Assembly: GCA_030527185.1 (NCBI GenBank)
Contig: JAUNBF010000040.1
Location: forward strand, 1-33,806
From: Planctomycetia bacterium
Lineage (GTDB): Bacteria > Planctomycetota > Planctomycetia > Pirellulales > Thermoguttaceae
Direction of reading: 5' to 3'
Length of the DNA stretch: 33,806 nucleotides
This document shows, in pieces, positions 15,701-22,892 of this stretch. The notes beneath the pieces were generated by a model. That model had not been told where the DNA came from. It searched no databases and saw only the letters and a program-made list of their open reading frames with translations. The first letter of the stretch is position 1; the number at the start of each line of letters is the position of its first letter. The position numbers and the translations under genes are program-made.

Positions 15701-18700
15701 GTGGCTGAGCGTTAAACCTGCGTCCTGTAGCATGATTCCATAACCCAATGGCTTATTGACGTTTTCCACCGCCACGCCAATTTTGTTCAAACCGTATTGT
15801 GTAAATCCAATCGTCCCACCAATGGAAGGCCCGTTGGGAATATCGATCAGAAGGCTTCCTGAATAGACTTTCGTTGTGGGATTGAAAGTGATGGAAACAT
15901 CCGATAACGACCAGGAGTTGGGAAGAGGAATTTTGGGAATCGTCAACGTAATGTCTCCCAATTCCGGTCCCTCGTTCGTGTTCAGAGAAAGGTACTGGGA
16001 GAGAACGGTTCCTGCATTTTGACGTGCCGATTCTGCACCTCCCCGACAAAACAAAATACCCAGGGACGGCTTGATGGCAAGTATTGTAAAAAATTGGGCA
16101 TCGTTATAATGAAACCAGTAAGAATTAAGGTCTTTCACAGAAATGGCCGTCCGCGTTACATCCGATGGTTTGGAAAAACGATCCAGTTCCAAAAAATCGA
16201 CAACCACAGGCCATTGATGTTTGTGGATAGGATTCCAATCGGAGTACGTATATAGATAGCAGTCTCCCATAATAAACGCTTCTCCAACCAGTGAAACAAC
16301 ATCTCCCGAAACAACGTGGTGCGTCACCAAACCACAATTGGCACTCACAAAACGGCTGGCTTCTTCGGAAGAAATTCCGGGGGAATTAAACGTCTCGACG
16401 GAATACAACCTCTTTCCCGATGCGGTATAGGCTGCCGCGACAAATTGACAAATTGCACCTCCCAGCGAATGACCGACCAGTTTGGCATTCGCGTTTTGAT
16501 CCAGCCACGCGGCCAGTTCCGTATAATGTGTCTGATAGATGGCATATCCCACCCCTTTGGGATTCAAATCCTGGATTGCAGGGACAATATTGTTCGTTCC
16601 TCGTACGACGAGAATGGGATTTTCACCCTCTTTGACCAGTCCGACTGCATAAAATCCATCCCGGCTGGACGTATCGAAAACTTTATCCACCGTCCAGATT
16701 CCACCTGTTCCAAAGTCGATTTCCTGACCTTTCAACCAAGTATCCTGATACACAAAATCTTTTGCCAGTCGTTCAGGGTTGTTATCGGGAAATGAGACGA
16801 CACCGATCGTAATGGTTACGCTTGCCACACTCGACTTCATCGTATCCGTTTCGTACCGACTGGAACCAGCCGCCACGGTTTTCACGGAAACCCGCCTTGC
16901 CGAATCAATCGTCCAGCCCAACTCTTTCAATCGTTCCCAGGAAATCTGATTCCCGGTTGCCTCATAGCCCGGCCCGCCCAATGTCAAAGTTGCTCCAACC
17001 GCATCGTCAAAATCCCCGTCTCCATCCAAATCCCAGTAATACCCAGCCGCCCCAAATGACCCCGAAGCATCCAGCAACAACGTCTCCTGATCCTTCAATG
17101 CCCCCCCACCCGCCAAAGACGCTATCGTCAACTGAACTCCCTCAGGAAGTTCTATATCGGAAGCAGGGGTTTGATGTATCTTCGCAAGATGATCCCAAGT
17201 CTTGGTCTCAAAATCAAATTCACAACAACCATAAATGTTGTAGTCATCATGGCTACAATAATAGTAACGGGTACCATCCCAATAGCCGTTATTATTATCC
17301 CCATGCCTCGCAGTTGCTAAATTCCCCGAAATTGTACTGTTGATAACTGTTACCTCGCAGCCGTTATGCTCGCTGTTGTAAATTCCACCGCCGTATGCGC
17401 TATTGGTAACGGTAGCTATAGCCGAATTTCCTGAAATAGTACAACTAACTATAGACATTGTGCCACTATTGTAAATCCCGCCACCACAGGCGTCGGCGTC
17501 GGCGTAGGCGGAATTTCCTGAAATAGTACAACTAACTATAGACATTGTGCCGCCATTGTAAATCCCGCCACCACAGGCGTAGGCGTAGGCGGAATTTCCT
17601 GAAATAGTACAACTAACTATAGACGCGGAATTTCCTGAAATAGTACAACTAACTATAGACATTGTGCCATAATTGACAACGCCACCACCCTCAGCGTCAG
17701 AGCTGGAAGAATTGACCGAATTCCCTGAAACAGAACAATTATCCATAGACATCATTGTGCCATAATTGACAACGCCACCACCCTCAGCGTCAGAGCTGGA
17801 AGAATTGACCGAATTCCCTGAAATAGTACAATTGACCATGGTCGTTCTATCACTACCCCAAACTCCGCCACATTTGGCCCATCTGGCATTGACAGAATTC
17901 CCCAAAACGGTGCAATCAAATATCACCATCACACCAGAACCATTAATTCCACCGCCAGAAGCGAAGTCAGCCTTACCGCCAACTGTATTTCCATATATTA
18001 CACAATTAACAATAGTCGTTATACAATCATTTCGGGAAAACTCACCACAATGAATGCCACCTCCATAAGCGCGACCGCCGCCAGCGCCAGTATCAACGAA
18101 ATTTCCAGAAACAGTACAATCAACCAAAGTCATTGTATCAACATTGTGAATTCCTCCACCGTGGGCATCATCGTAGGCGTTGGCGGAATTATCAGAAATA
18201 ATACAACTATTTATTGTTATTGTACCACAATTGCAAATCCCACCACCGTAGGCGTCATCGTAGTTGTAGTAGGTGGTATTAGCGTCGGAGGTGGCTGAAT
18301 TTCGAGATACTGCACAGTTAGACATTGTTATTGTACCAATATTGTAAATTCCACCACCGCGTGCGTAGACGTCAGATTTGTACATTTCTGCATATGCGTA
18401 AACTGAATTTTCCAAAACAAAACAGTCAACCATAGTTATTATACCAGTATTGGATATCCCTCCTCCGTGGGCGTAACCATAATTACCATGAGAGACATAA
18501 TTACCCTTGACGGTACATCCCAATAGTGTCAAATTACCCTCATTGCAAATTCCGCCACCTTCGTCGACGACTTTACCATCTTTGATAGTCAATCCAGAGA
18601 GGGTAAGGTTAACATCTTCCGAAACGGATAAAACGCGGCTTTGTTGGTTAGCGCTGATGGAAATTTTATCGTCACCGAGGATAGTGAGGGATTTGTCGAT

Positions 18701-19216
18701 GATGAGTTGGGTGCCGTTGAGGAGGATGGTGCCGGAGCAGTCGAACTGGATGGTGGTGCCGAGGTTGTTGGTGTTGGCGTAGGAGATGGCTTCGCGGAGG
18801 GTGATTTGGCCGTCGGTGGCGTCGGTGGTGTCGGAAAGGGTGGTCACTCGTAAAATGCCGGTGGTGAGGGCATTTTGGGAAAGGAGGGTGGCGTAGTCTT
18901 GGGTTTCGGTAATGTCTGTAGCGGAGGTGGAGGCATTGAGGGTGGCAGAATTTTCTGTCGCGGTGGCAGGTTGTGGCGAGAGGTTGAGGATGTTGAGAAT
19001 TTCCTCGGTGGAATCCGCTTCGGAAAGTCGCATGGCGGTAGCCACATCGAGAGGCGAGGCTTCCTGAACAGACACGTCTTCGCGAGAAAAGTCGTGGAGA
19101 TGGGAGGCGGTCAGGAGAGTACGTTCTTCGAGGAGTTCAAACCGCAATTGCGTGGCATGAGCGTAGGGAGAAAGCTGGGATGGACGACATCGGAAGAAAC
19201 TTCGGTTTTTTTTCAT
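12785..19216 (-). CDS. Giant surface protein: LEPR-like start, beta-helix repeats, class 3 lipase-like domain, type I dockerin
   Basis: This 2143-residue protein starts at the ATG at 19216. Residues 25-38 hold the planctomycete LEPR-like motif (RFELLEERTLLTAS). About residues 139-150 show LREAISYANTNN, the usual entry to a right-handed parallel beta-helix. Residues about 190-690 are built of rungs of the type GGGIYNSGTMSIVSCTISGNSA, like polymorphic outer-membrane repeats. Residues about 830-1000 resemble a class 3 lipase: VGHSLGGAICQF with Ser917, followed by a candidate Asp in HHVVSGDVVS. Later parts include a choice-of-anchor-D-like segment and other beta-rich modules. Two calcium-loop repeats, DMNQDATIDIDDL and ADYNRDGTVDIDDL (about 1955-2010), form a type I dockerin, followed by about 130 further residues. 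An extracellular adhesin/lipid hydrolase is the likely role (inference). Own promoter at 19285-19313. Confidence 0.88.
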   Translation of the reverse strand: MKKNRSFFRCRPSQLSPYAHATQLRFELLEERTLLTASHLHDFSREDVSVQEASPLDVATAMRLSEADSTEEILNILNLSPQPATATENSATLNASTSATDITETQDYATLLSQNALTTGILRVTTLSDTTDATDGQITLREAISYANTNNLGTTIQFDCSGTILLNGTQLIIDKSLTILGDDKISISANQQSRVLSVSEDVNLTLSGLTIKDGKVVDEGGGICNEGNLTLLGCTVKGNYVSHGNYGYAHGGGISNTGIITMVDCFVLENSVYAYAEMYKSDVYARGGGIYNIGTITMSNCAVSRNSATSDANTTYYNYDDAYGGGICNCGTITINSCIISDNSANAYDDAHGGGIHNVDTMTLVDCTVSGNFVDTGAGGGRAYGGGIHCGEFSRNDCITTIVNCVIYGNTVGGKADFASGGGINGSGVMVIFDCTVLGNSVNARWAKCGGVWGSDRTTMVNCTISGNSVNSSSSDAEGGGVVNYGTMMSMDNCSVSGNSVNSSSSDAEGGGVVNYGTMSIVSCTISGNSASIVSCTISGNSAYAYACGGGIYNGGTMSIVSCTISGNSAYADADACGGGIYNSGTMSIVSCTISGNSAIATVTNSAYGGGIYNSEHNGCEVTVINSTISGNLATARHGDNNNGYWDGTRYYYCSHDDYNIYGCCEFDFETKTWDHLAKIHQTPASDIELPEGVQLTIASLAGGGALKDQETLLLDASGSFGAAGYYWDLDGDGDFDDAVGATLTLGGPGYEATGNQISWERLKELGWTIDSARRVSVKTVAAGSSRYETDTMKSSVASVTITIGVVSFPDNNPERLAKDFVYQDTWLKGQEIDFGTGGIWTVDKVFDTSSRDGFYAVGLVKEGENPILVVRGTNNIVPAIQDLNPKGVGYAIYQTHYTELAAWLDQNANAKLVGHSLGGAICQFVAAAYTASGKRLYSVETFNSPGISSEEASRFVSANCGLVTHHVVSGDVVSLVGEAFIMGDCYLYTYSDWNPIHKHQWPVVVDFLELDRFSKPSDVTRTAISVKDLNSYWFHYNDAQFFTILAIKPSLGILFCRGGAESARQNAGTVLSQYLSLNTNEGPELGDITLTIPKIPLPNSWSLSDVSITFNPTTKVYSGSLLIDIPNGPSIGGTIGFTQYGLNKIGVAVENVNKPLGYGIMLQDAGLTLSHIGFDDMPVSLSGNIGLSYLHQIDLGELPDWLTKAVPVLKTVEGAFAKISGSFEASKEQLTIGGSVHVPYFVLGKEDYALLKTEGEIDLQWKNQKIVAKGMMKLLEILKAEATTKLTFGDTPSLEIQQTFSTTFPAPLPLLEGRVADIRTTLSLVADDNSRNDYLSMLVPVFIHGSTRQIGFRYTFDPSKSILQNLTWIGIREIIPTPHVRSLAVQNAVPLANTEGKEPYLMRLSWQTEVESPEMVLVLTDGKRVEESDFANYGLELVEDLSDDTQRVFAVSTNGDVAGWSFEMVGSTKEVVTTTWYEFVDQEPLTMTEVMSEEDGTLAITVAGEIRDDTVMRFYADTDGEGEDGVFLFEITGDQLENGTFRWRPTNIDSGEYYLYVKTLNASYYASPVTIATEVRLELSDSGVCSFGTFVENSWGTREPQRTFTITNSGTMTANISQWTLSGECVEAFHFTVLDEDGNESSLGDTVLGVGESITIRVGLNGETLTAGDKPSFTLRATTNDAQMPTLTITGSAMIVESVGSVSWEGAGGGFLEHGKSRNYSVVLDSMPEAEVKVYLSAPEGVRLEATLLTFTPENWNIPQTVTVESMGNGEDEVGTIRHTVVSSDVAFLVGGIPDVEVRVMPRNDFSLVGSIQTANHTYEKEGSWDAIPDSISRMTDWNSFYVECWTEDVSSMELGWQVVATVTYDSQLYVYDGLKNLPEGITSEQIFSEKNEEGLATVQILFTIEDVVVSQGENFFWGSLFFLPTTGTGIVGENGSVLNVTMNQQTLAMPLEPLPYDMNQDATIDIDDLIQFAKVFGKAASELSWPASEADYNRDGTVDIDDLILFAKNFGKQRGRDTQIILPEISQKMLEVSSLAEKNVLAEPAFQETVGVFPENVTSRFAVPVPMPKETDWETMVVFQGGMENTSWEGNSRGAMVVDDLAEGDEEWNFLSAEDEEEYWERLFLEMGISEKTELVLQKMP
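17424..17660 (-). repeat. Four perfect 33-nt in-frame repeats in the beta-helix coding region
   Basis: Identical 33-nt copies lie at 17424-17456, 17511-17543, 17592-17624 and 17628-17660. Offsets are 87, 81 and 36 nt, all multiples of three. They encode SIVSCTISGNS-type rungs. The last pair is only 36 nt apart, so 12 residues (SIVSCTISGNSA) are repeated without the intervening GGGIYN half of the rung. Confidence 0.9.
17660..17823 (-). repeat. Pair of perfect 71-nt direct repeats in the beta-helix coding region
   Basis: 17660-17730 and 17753-17823 are identical over 71 nt at an offset of 93 nt (31 codons). They encode the VNSSSSDAEGGGVVNYGTM rung. Identity at DNA level, including third codon positions, indicates recent duplication or gene conversion. 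Confidence 0.9.
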
Positions 19217-19284
19217 GGTTTCACCTGTTTGGGAACGAGCGTATCTTGTCACGATTTTTTGCAGTAATTGCACTTCTCATTTTG

Positions 19285-19313
19285 ATTTTACTTAAAAATA
19301 ATACCAGCGTCAA
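19285..19313 (-). promoter_or_regulatory. Promoter of the giant surface protein gene
   Basis: On the - strand: TTGACG (19308-19313), 17-bp spacer, TAAAAT (19285-19290). The same two hexamers and spacing recur upstream of the sulfhydrylase gene (21464-21492). It predicts a leader of about 60 nt. It is divergent from the ABC-F promoter 47 bp away. Confidence 0.75.
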
Positions 19314-19359
19314 TCCGTGGGACGATTCTTTTTTGTATTTTTGCGAAAATGGTAATATA

Positions 19360-19387
19360 TTGACAATCGTGGCAATTTCTTTATAAT
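19360..19387 (+). promoter_or_regulatory. Promoter of the ABC-F gene
   Basis: TTGACA (19360-19365), 16-bp spacer, TATAAT (19382-19387): both hexamers are perfect. Predicted start near 19394, leader about 45 nt. Confidence 0.82.
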
Positions 19388-19438
19388 ACGGATTCGACTG
19401 CCAACGCAAAATTTGTTCAGGGAGAGAAAAACGAGACG

Positions 19439-21376
19439 ATGATACTCCTTTCTGTGGAAAATATCCGAAAATATTATGGGCCGGAACCGGTACTGGACGG
19501 GGTGACGTTCGACATTCATCCAGGGGAACGGGTCGGGCTGGTAGGGCCAAACGGGGCAGGCAAAAGTACGCTGATGAAGATTATCGCCCGACGGGAAGAG
19601 GCGGACGCGGGGAGTTGCCAGCCACATCCCAGTATTCGGATGGGTTATCTGGAGCAGCAGCCGGAGCGTTCGGAGAGGACGCTTTGGGAGGAAGCGCACC
19701 TCGCGCTGGCCGATTTGGTCACGTTGCAGAAAGACGCGCTGGCGGTGGCGGAAGCGCTGGCAATGGAACAAGACCCACAGGAACATGAGCGGCTGGCGTC
19801 GCGTTACGACCATCTTCAGCAGGAATTGTTGCGGATGGACGCGTACAATCTCGATTACAAGGTGGAACGGGTCTTGCAAGGGCTGGGTTTTCCCGAAACG
19901 CAGTGGAAAACACCTGTTTCCGCGCTCAGTGGCGGGGAACAGAACCGTCTGATGTTGGCGAAGTTGTTGCTGGCAGAGCCGGAACTGATGTTGCTGGACG
20001 AGCCGTCGAACCACCTGGATTTGGCCGCGACGGAATGGCTGGAAACGTTTCTCAACGAGTCGCAGGCGGCGGTGTTGGTCATCAGCCACGACCGCTATTT
20101 TCTGGATCGGGTGACGAATCGGACGCTGGAACTTTTCCACGGCACGGTCGATTCGTATGCGGGGAATTTTTCCGCCTATTTGAAACAGAAAGAGGAACGG
20201 GTGCTGGTGCAGAAGCGGACGTGGGAAAAGCAGCGGGAAGAGATTGCCAAGGCGGAGGATTTCATTCGCCGCAACCACTACGGCATGAAAGCGGCTCAGG
20301 CGGAAGACCGACGGAAAAAACTGGAGCGAATCGAGCGTGTCGCTCCGCCACGGGAGATTTCCACGCCGCCGATGGGGCTGCACACGAAAGATCGTTCGGG
20401 GGATATTGTTCTGCGGGTGGAAAACCTGACCAAAGGTTTCGACCATCCCCTTTTTGAGGGTGTGACGTTCGACATTCAACGCGGGCAACGCTGGGGGTTG
20501 CTGGGGCCGAACGGGTGCGGCAAAACGACGCTTTTGAAATGTGTGCAGGGTATTTTTTCTCCCGACTCCGGGAAAGCGACAATCGGACACGGCGTGAAAA
20601 TCGGCTATTTTGACCAGCAATTACAGTCTGTCCCCGGCGAAAGTCTGGTGGTCGATGCCGTTCGGCCTGTGGGGAAGGAGATGGACGAACCTGCCCGACG
20701 GTCGTTGCTGGCACGGTTTGGCCTAACCGGAGACCAGGTTTTTCAGAAGGTGGAAAGTCTCAGCGGAGGGGAACGTTGCCGTGTCGCCATGGCACGATTG
20801 GCGTCGGAAGAGGCCAATTTTCTCATTCTGGACGAGCCAACCAACCACCTCGACCTCTGGGCACGGGAAGCTCTGGAAAAAAATATGGAGACGTTTGAAG
20901 GAACCGTTCTTTTCGTCAGCCACGACCGCTATTTCATCAATCAAGTCGCGACGCATTTGCTGTTGATGGAGCCGAATCGCGTTCGTGTGATTCCCGGCAA
21001 TTACGAGACGTGGCAGAATATGCCGAAGGAGGTGGAAGAGGCCAAAACGGTCGCGGCGCGGAAAAAAGACGACCTCTGGAAACACTCCAATCTCCAGAAA
21101 TCGGACAACCAACCTCCGACCAAAGAAAATTCGCGGAAAAAAGAGTCCAAGCCCAAACGTGTGCGGAAATTCCCCTATCGAAAGGTAGCCGATTTGGAAG
21201 ACGAGATTTTCATCCGCGAAACGCTCGTCGAAAACATCCAACAAGACCTCCTCCGCCCCGATATTTTACGCAATGGCGAAAAAGTCCGCCAACTCCAGGC
21301 CGAACTCCAGGAAGAACAATCCACCCTCCAAACCCTCTACGAACACTGGGAAGAAGCCACCGAACTGAACTGGTAA
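19439..21376 (+). CDS. ABC-F family ATPase (ribosome-associated, Uup-like)
   Basis: A 645-residue protein with two ABC cassettes and no transmembrane segment, the layout of ABC-F translation factors that act at the ribosomal E site. Cassette 1: Walker A GPNGAGKST (36-44), signature LSGGEQNR (163-170), LLDEPSNHLDL. The linker after it (KQKEERVLVQKRTWEKQREEI...) is the P-site tRNA interaction motif region. Cassette 2: Walker A GPNGCGKTT (356-364), LSGGERCR (441-448), LILDEPTNHLDL. The C-terminal 80 residues form a charged coiled coil as in Uup, so that subfamily is the best guess, though antibiotic-resistance ABC-F proteins look similar. AGGGAG lies 14 nt upstream of the ATG, rather far. Own promoter; monocistronic. 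Confidence 0.93.
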   Translation: MILLSVENIRKYYGPEPVLDGVTFDIHPGERVGLVGPNGAGKSTLMKIIARREEADAGSCQPHPSIRMGYLEQQPERSERTLWEEAHLALADLVTLQKDALAVAEALAMEQDPQEHERLASRYDHLQQELLRMDAYNLDYKVERVLQGLGFPETQWKTPVSALSGGEQNRLMLAKLLLAEPELMLLDEPSNHLDLAATEWLETFLNESQAAVLVISHDRYFLDRVTNRTLELFHGTVDSYAGNFSAYLKQKEERVLVQKRTWEKQREEIAKAEDFIRRNHYGMKAAQAEDRRKKLERIERVAPPREISTPPMGLHTKDRSGDIVLRVENLTKGFDHPLFEGVTFDIQRGQRWGLLGPNGCGKTTLLKCVQGIFSPDSGKATIGHGVKIGYFDQQLQSVPGESLVVDAVRPVGKEMDEPARRSLLARFGLTGDQVFQKVESLSGGERCRVAMARLASEEANFLILDEPTNHLDLWAREALEKNMETFEGTVLFVSHDRYFINQVATHLLLMEPNRVRVIPGNYETWQNMPKEVEEAKTVAARKKDDLWKHSNLQKSDNQPPTKENSRKKESKPKRVRKFPYRKVADLEDEIFIRETLVENIQQDLLRPDILRNGEKVRQLQAELQEEQSTLQTLYEHWEEATELNW

Positions 21377-21390
21377 GAAAAATATGATAT

Positions 21391-21416
21391 AATGATTAAT
21401 GGATTAATGATTAATG
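21391..21416. repeat. ATTAATC-type heptad array after the ABC-F gene
   Basis: AATGATTAATGGATTAATGATTAATG, read on the - strand, is CATTAATCATTAATCC followed by ATTAATCATT: three to four units of the same heptad as at 1087-1104, with one unit lengthened by a base. Confidence 0.6.
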
Positions 21417-21463
21417 CGAGAACGGTTTTCGGCAGGGAAGGTGGTCTGGCATGAGTTACCCGC

Positions 21464-21492
21464 TTGACGTTGGGAACCTTTTGATGTAAAAT
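21464..21492 (+). promoter_or_regulatory. Promoter of the O-acetylhomoserine sulfhydrylase gene
   Basis: TTGACG (21464-21469), 17-bp spacer, TAAAAT (21487-21492). Predicted leader about 75 nt. It is too short for a SAM riboswitch and I see no such fold. Confidence 0.75.
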
Positions 21493-21528
21493 ATCGTTTC
21501 TTCATTTTTTATCAAACCATCACACCCT

Positions 21529-21562
21529 TGATCATGAATCATTATTTCATTGATCATTAATC
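21529..21562. repeat. AT-rich ATCATTAATC-like repeats in the sulfhydrylase leader
   Basis: The leader holds TTGATCATGAATC, then ATTGATCATTAATCAA. These are related to the heptad arrays elsewhere and form an imperfect inverted repeat (TTGAT at the left end, ATCAA at the right). The array stops just before the AGAGG Shine-Dalgarno of the gene at 21575. Confidence 0.5.
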
Positions 21563-21574
21563 AAAGAGGTTTTT

Positions 21575-22891
21575 ATGCATCGTGATACGTTGGCGGTTCA
21601 TGCTGGTCATCAGGTGGACAAAGATACGAATTCCCGTTGTGTTCCGTTGTATCAGACGTCGGCGTTTACGTTCGACTCCCCGGAACATGCTTCGTCACTG
21701 TTCAAGTTGGAAACGCCTGGGAATATTTATACCCGTCTGATGAATCCGACAACGGATGTTCTGGAAAAACGGCTCTCGGCCATGGATGGAGCGCTGTGCG
21801 GCGTGGCGGTGGCCAGTGGGCAGGCTGCCATTACAATGGCGGTGATGAATATCACTCAGGTAGGGCAAAATCTGGTCTCTTCCCCGGCAATTTACGGTGG
21901 AACGTCCAATCTGTTCCACAATACGGTCAAACGGATGGGAATCGACATTCACTGGGCGGATATGAATGATTTGGCAACCATCGAAGCGGGAATTGATGAA
22001 AATACACGATTGATTTACTGCGAAACGATCGGTAATCCCAAAAACGAAGTCCCCGATTTCGAGAAGATTGCGGAAATTGCCCATCGGCATGGGATTCCGT
22101 TCGTGGTGGACAATACGTGCGCTCCGTCGGGCTGCAATCCATTTTTGTACGGAGCCGACATTGTGGTTTACTCCATGACGAAATATATCGGCGGTCACGG
22201 CACGTCGATGGGTGGAATGATTCTCGATTCCGGCAAATTCGACTGGACGGGCAAGAAATATGGCACCGTGGGAAAATTCCCGGAATTTACGGAACCCGAC
22301 CCCTCTTACCACGGGATGATTTTTTACGATCATTTCGGAGGCGATTCGCAAAAAGACGAAAATGGCAACGTTCTGAACCCCTGTTTCAACGCACGTATTC
22401 GGACATGCCTGTTGCGAGATATGGGACCATGCCTTTCGCCGTTCAATTCCTGGCTCTTCATTCAGGGAGTGGAGACACTTTCGCTGCGTTGGAAGCGGAT
22501 TTGCGAAACGTCGCTGAAATTGGCTCAGTGGCTGGAGCAGAATCCCTATGTCACGTGGGTAAATTATCCTGGTTTGCCATCGCACCCCAGCCATGCCAAC
22601 GCGGTGAAATACCTGGATGGTTTCGGTGGAATCATCGGTTTCGGCATTCAGGGGGGGATCGAGTCGGGGAAGCGTTTCCTGCAAAATGTGAAATTGTTGA
22701 GCCACGTCACCAACATCGGCGACTCCCATTCGCTGGTCGCTCATCCGGCCTCCACCACGCACCAGCAACTTTCCGAAGAGGAATTGGCCGCCTGCGGAAT
22801 CACGCACGACTTCATCCGCATTGCCGTGGGGCTGGAAGACGCGGATGATCTGATTGCCGATTTGGAACAGGCTCTGAAAGCGTCTGTCTGA
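21575..22891 (+). CDS. metY: O-acetylhomoserine/O-acetylserine sulfhydrylase (PLP-dependent)
   Basis: A 438-residue Cys/Met-metabolism PLP enzyme, expected to make homocysteine from O-acetylhomoserine and sulfide in the cytoplasm. The opening HRDTLAVHAGHQVDKDTNSRCVPLYQTSAF and YTRLMNP are typical of the O-acetylhomoserine branch, as is the length (cystathionine synthases and lyases are about 380-400). PLP Lys203 lies in SMTKYIGGHG; the phosphate-binding region is SGQAAI. The C-terminal NIGDSHSLVAHPASTTHQQL is diagnostic for this family. Start at 21575 with AGAGG about 8 nt upstream. The stop codon is separated by one base from that of the convergent adaptor gene. No sulfur-assimilation neighbours are visible. 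Choice between acetylhomoserine and acetylserine as main substrate is inference. Confidence 0.93.
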   Translation: MHRDTLAVHAGHQVDKDTNSRCVPLYQTSAFTFDSPEHASSLFKLETPGNIYTRLMNPTTDVLEKRLSAMDGALCGVAVASGQAAITMAVMNITQVGQNLVSSPAIYGGTSNLFHNTVKRMGIDIHWADMNDLATIEAGIDENTRLIYCETIGNPKNEVPDFEKIAEIAHRHGIPFVVDNTCAPSGCNPFLYGADIVVYSMTKYIGGHGTSMGGMILDSGKFDWTGKKYGTVGKFPEFTEPDPSYHGMIFYDHFGGDSQKDENGNVLNPCFNARIRTCLLRDMGPCLSPFNSWLFIQGVETLSLRWKRICETSLKLAQWLEQNPYVTWVNYPGLPSHPSHANAVKYLDGFGGIIGFGIQGGIESGKRFLQNVKLLSHVTNIGDSHSLVAHPASTTHQQLSEEELAACGITHDFIRIAVGLEDADDLIADLEQALKASV

Positions 22892-22892
22892 T

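Noticed and set aside
17424..17823. Regularly spaced identical repeats resembling a CRISPR array
   Set aside because: All offsets are multiples of three, the repeats encode beta-helix rungs in frame, the spacers are themselves similar, and no cas genes are present.
19310..20620. 436-codon open frame on the - strand opposite the ABC-F gene
   Set aside because: It crosses a strong + strand promoter and covers a gene with two perfect Walker A motifs; its Gln/Arg/Phe-rich composition is typical of an antisense shadow.
21493..21574. Possible SAM or other sulfur riboswitch before the sulfhydrylase gene
   Set aside because: The leader is only about 75 nt and consists of AT-rich repeats without the conserved helices of a SAM riboswitch.
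21695..22807. 370-codon open frame on the - strand opposite the sulfhydrylase gene
   Set aside because: There is no domain, start signal or promoter, and the sense strand encodes a full-length PLP enzyme.
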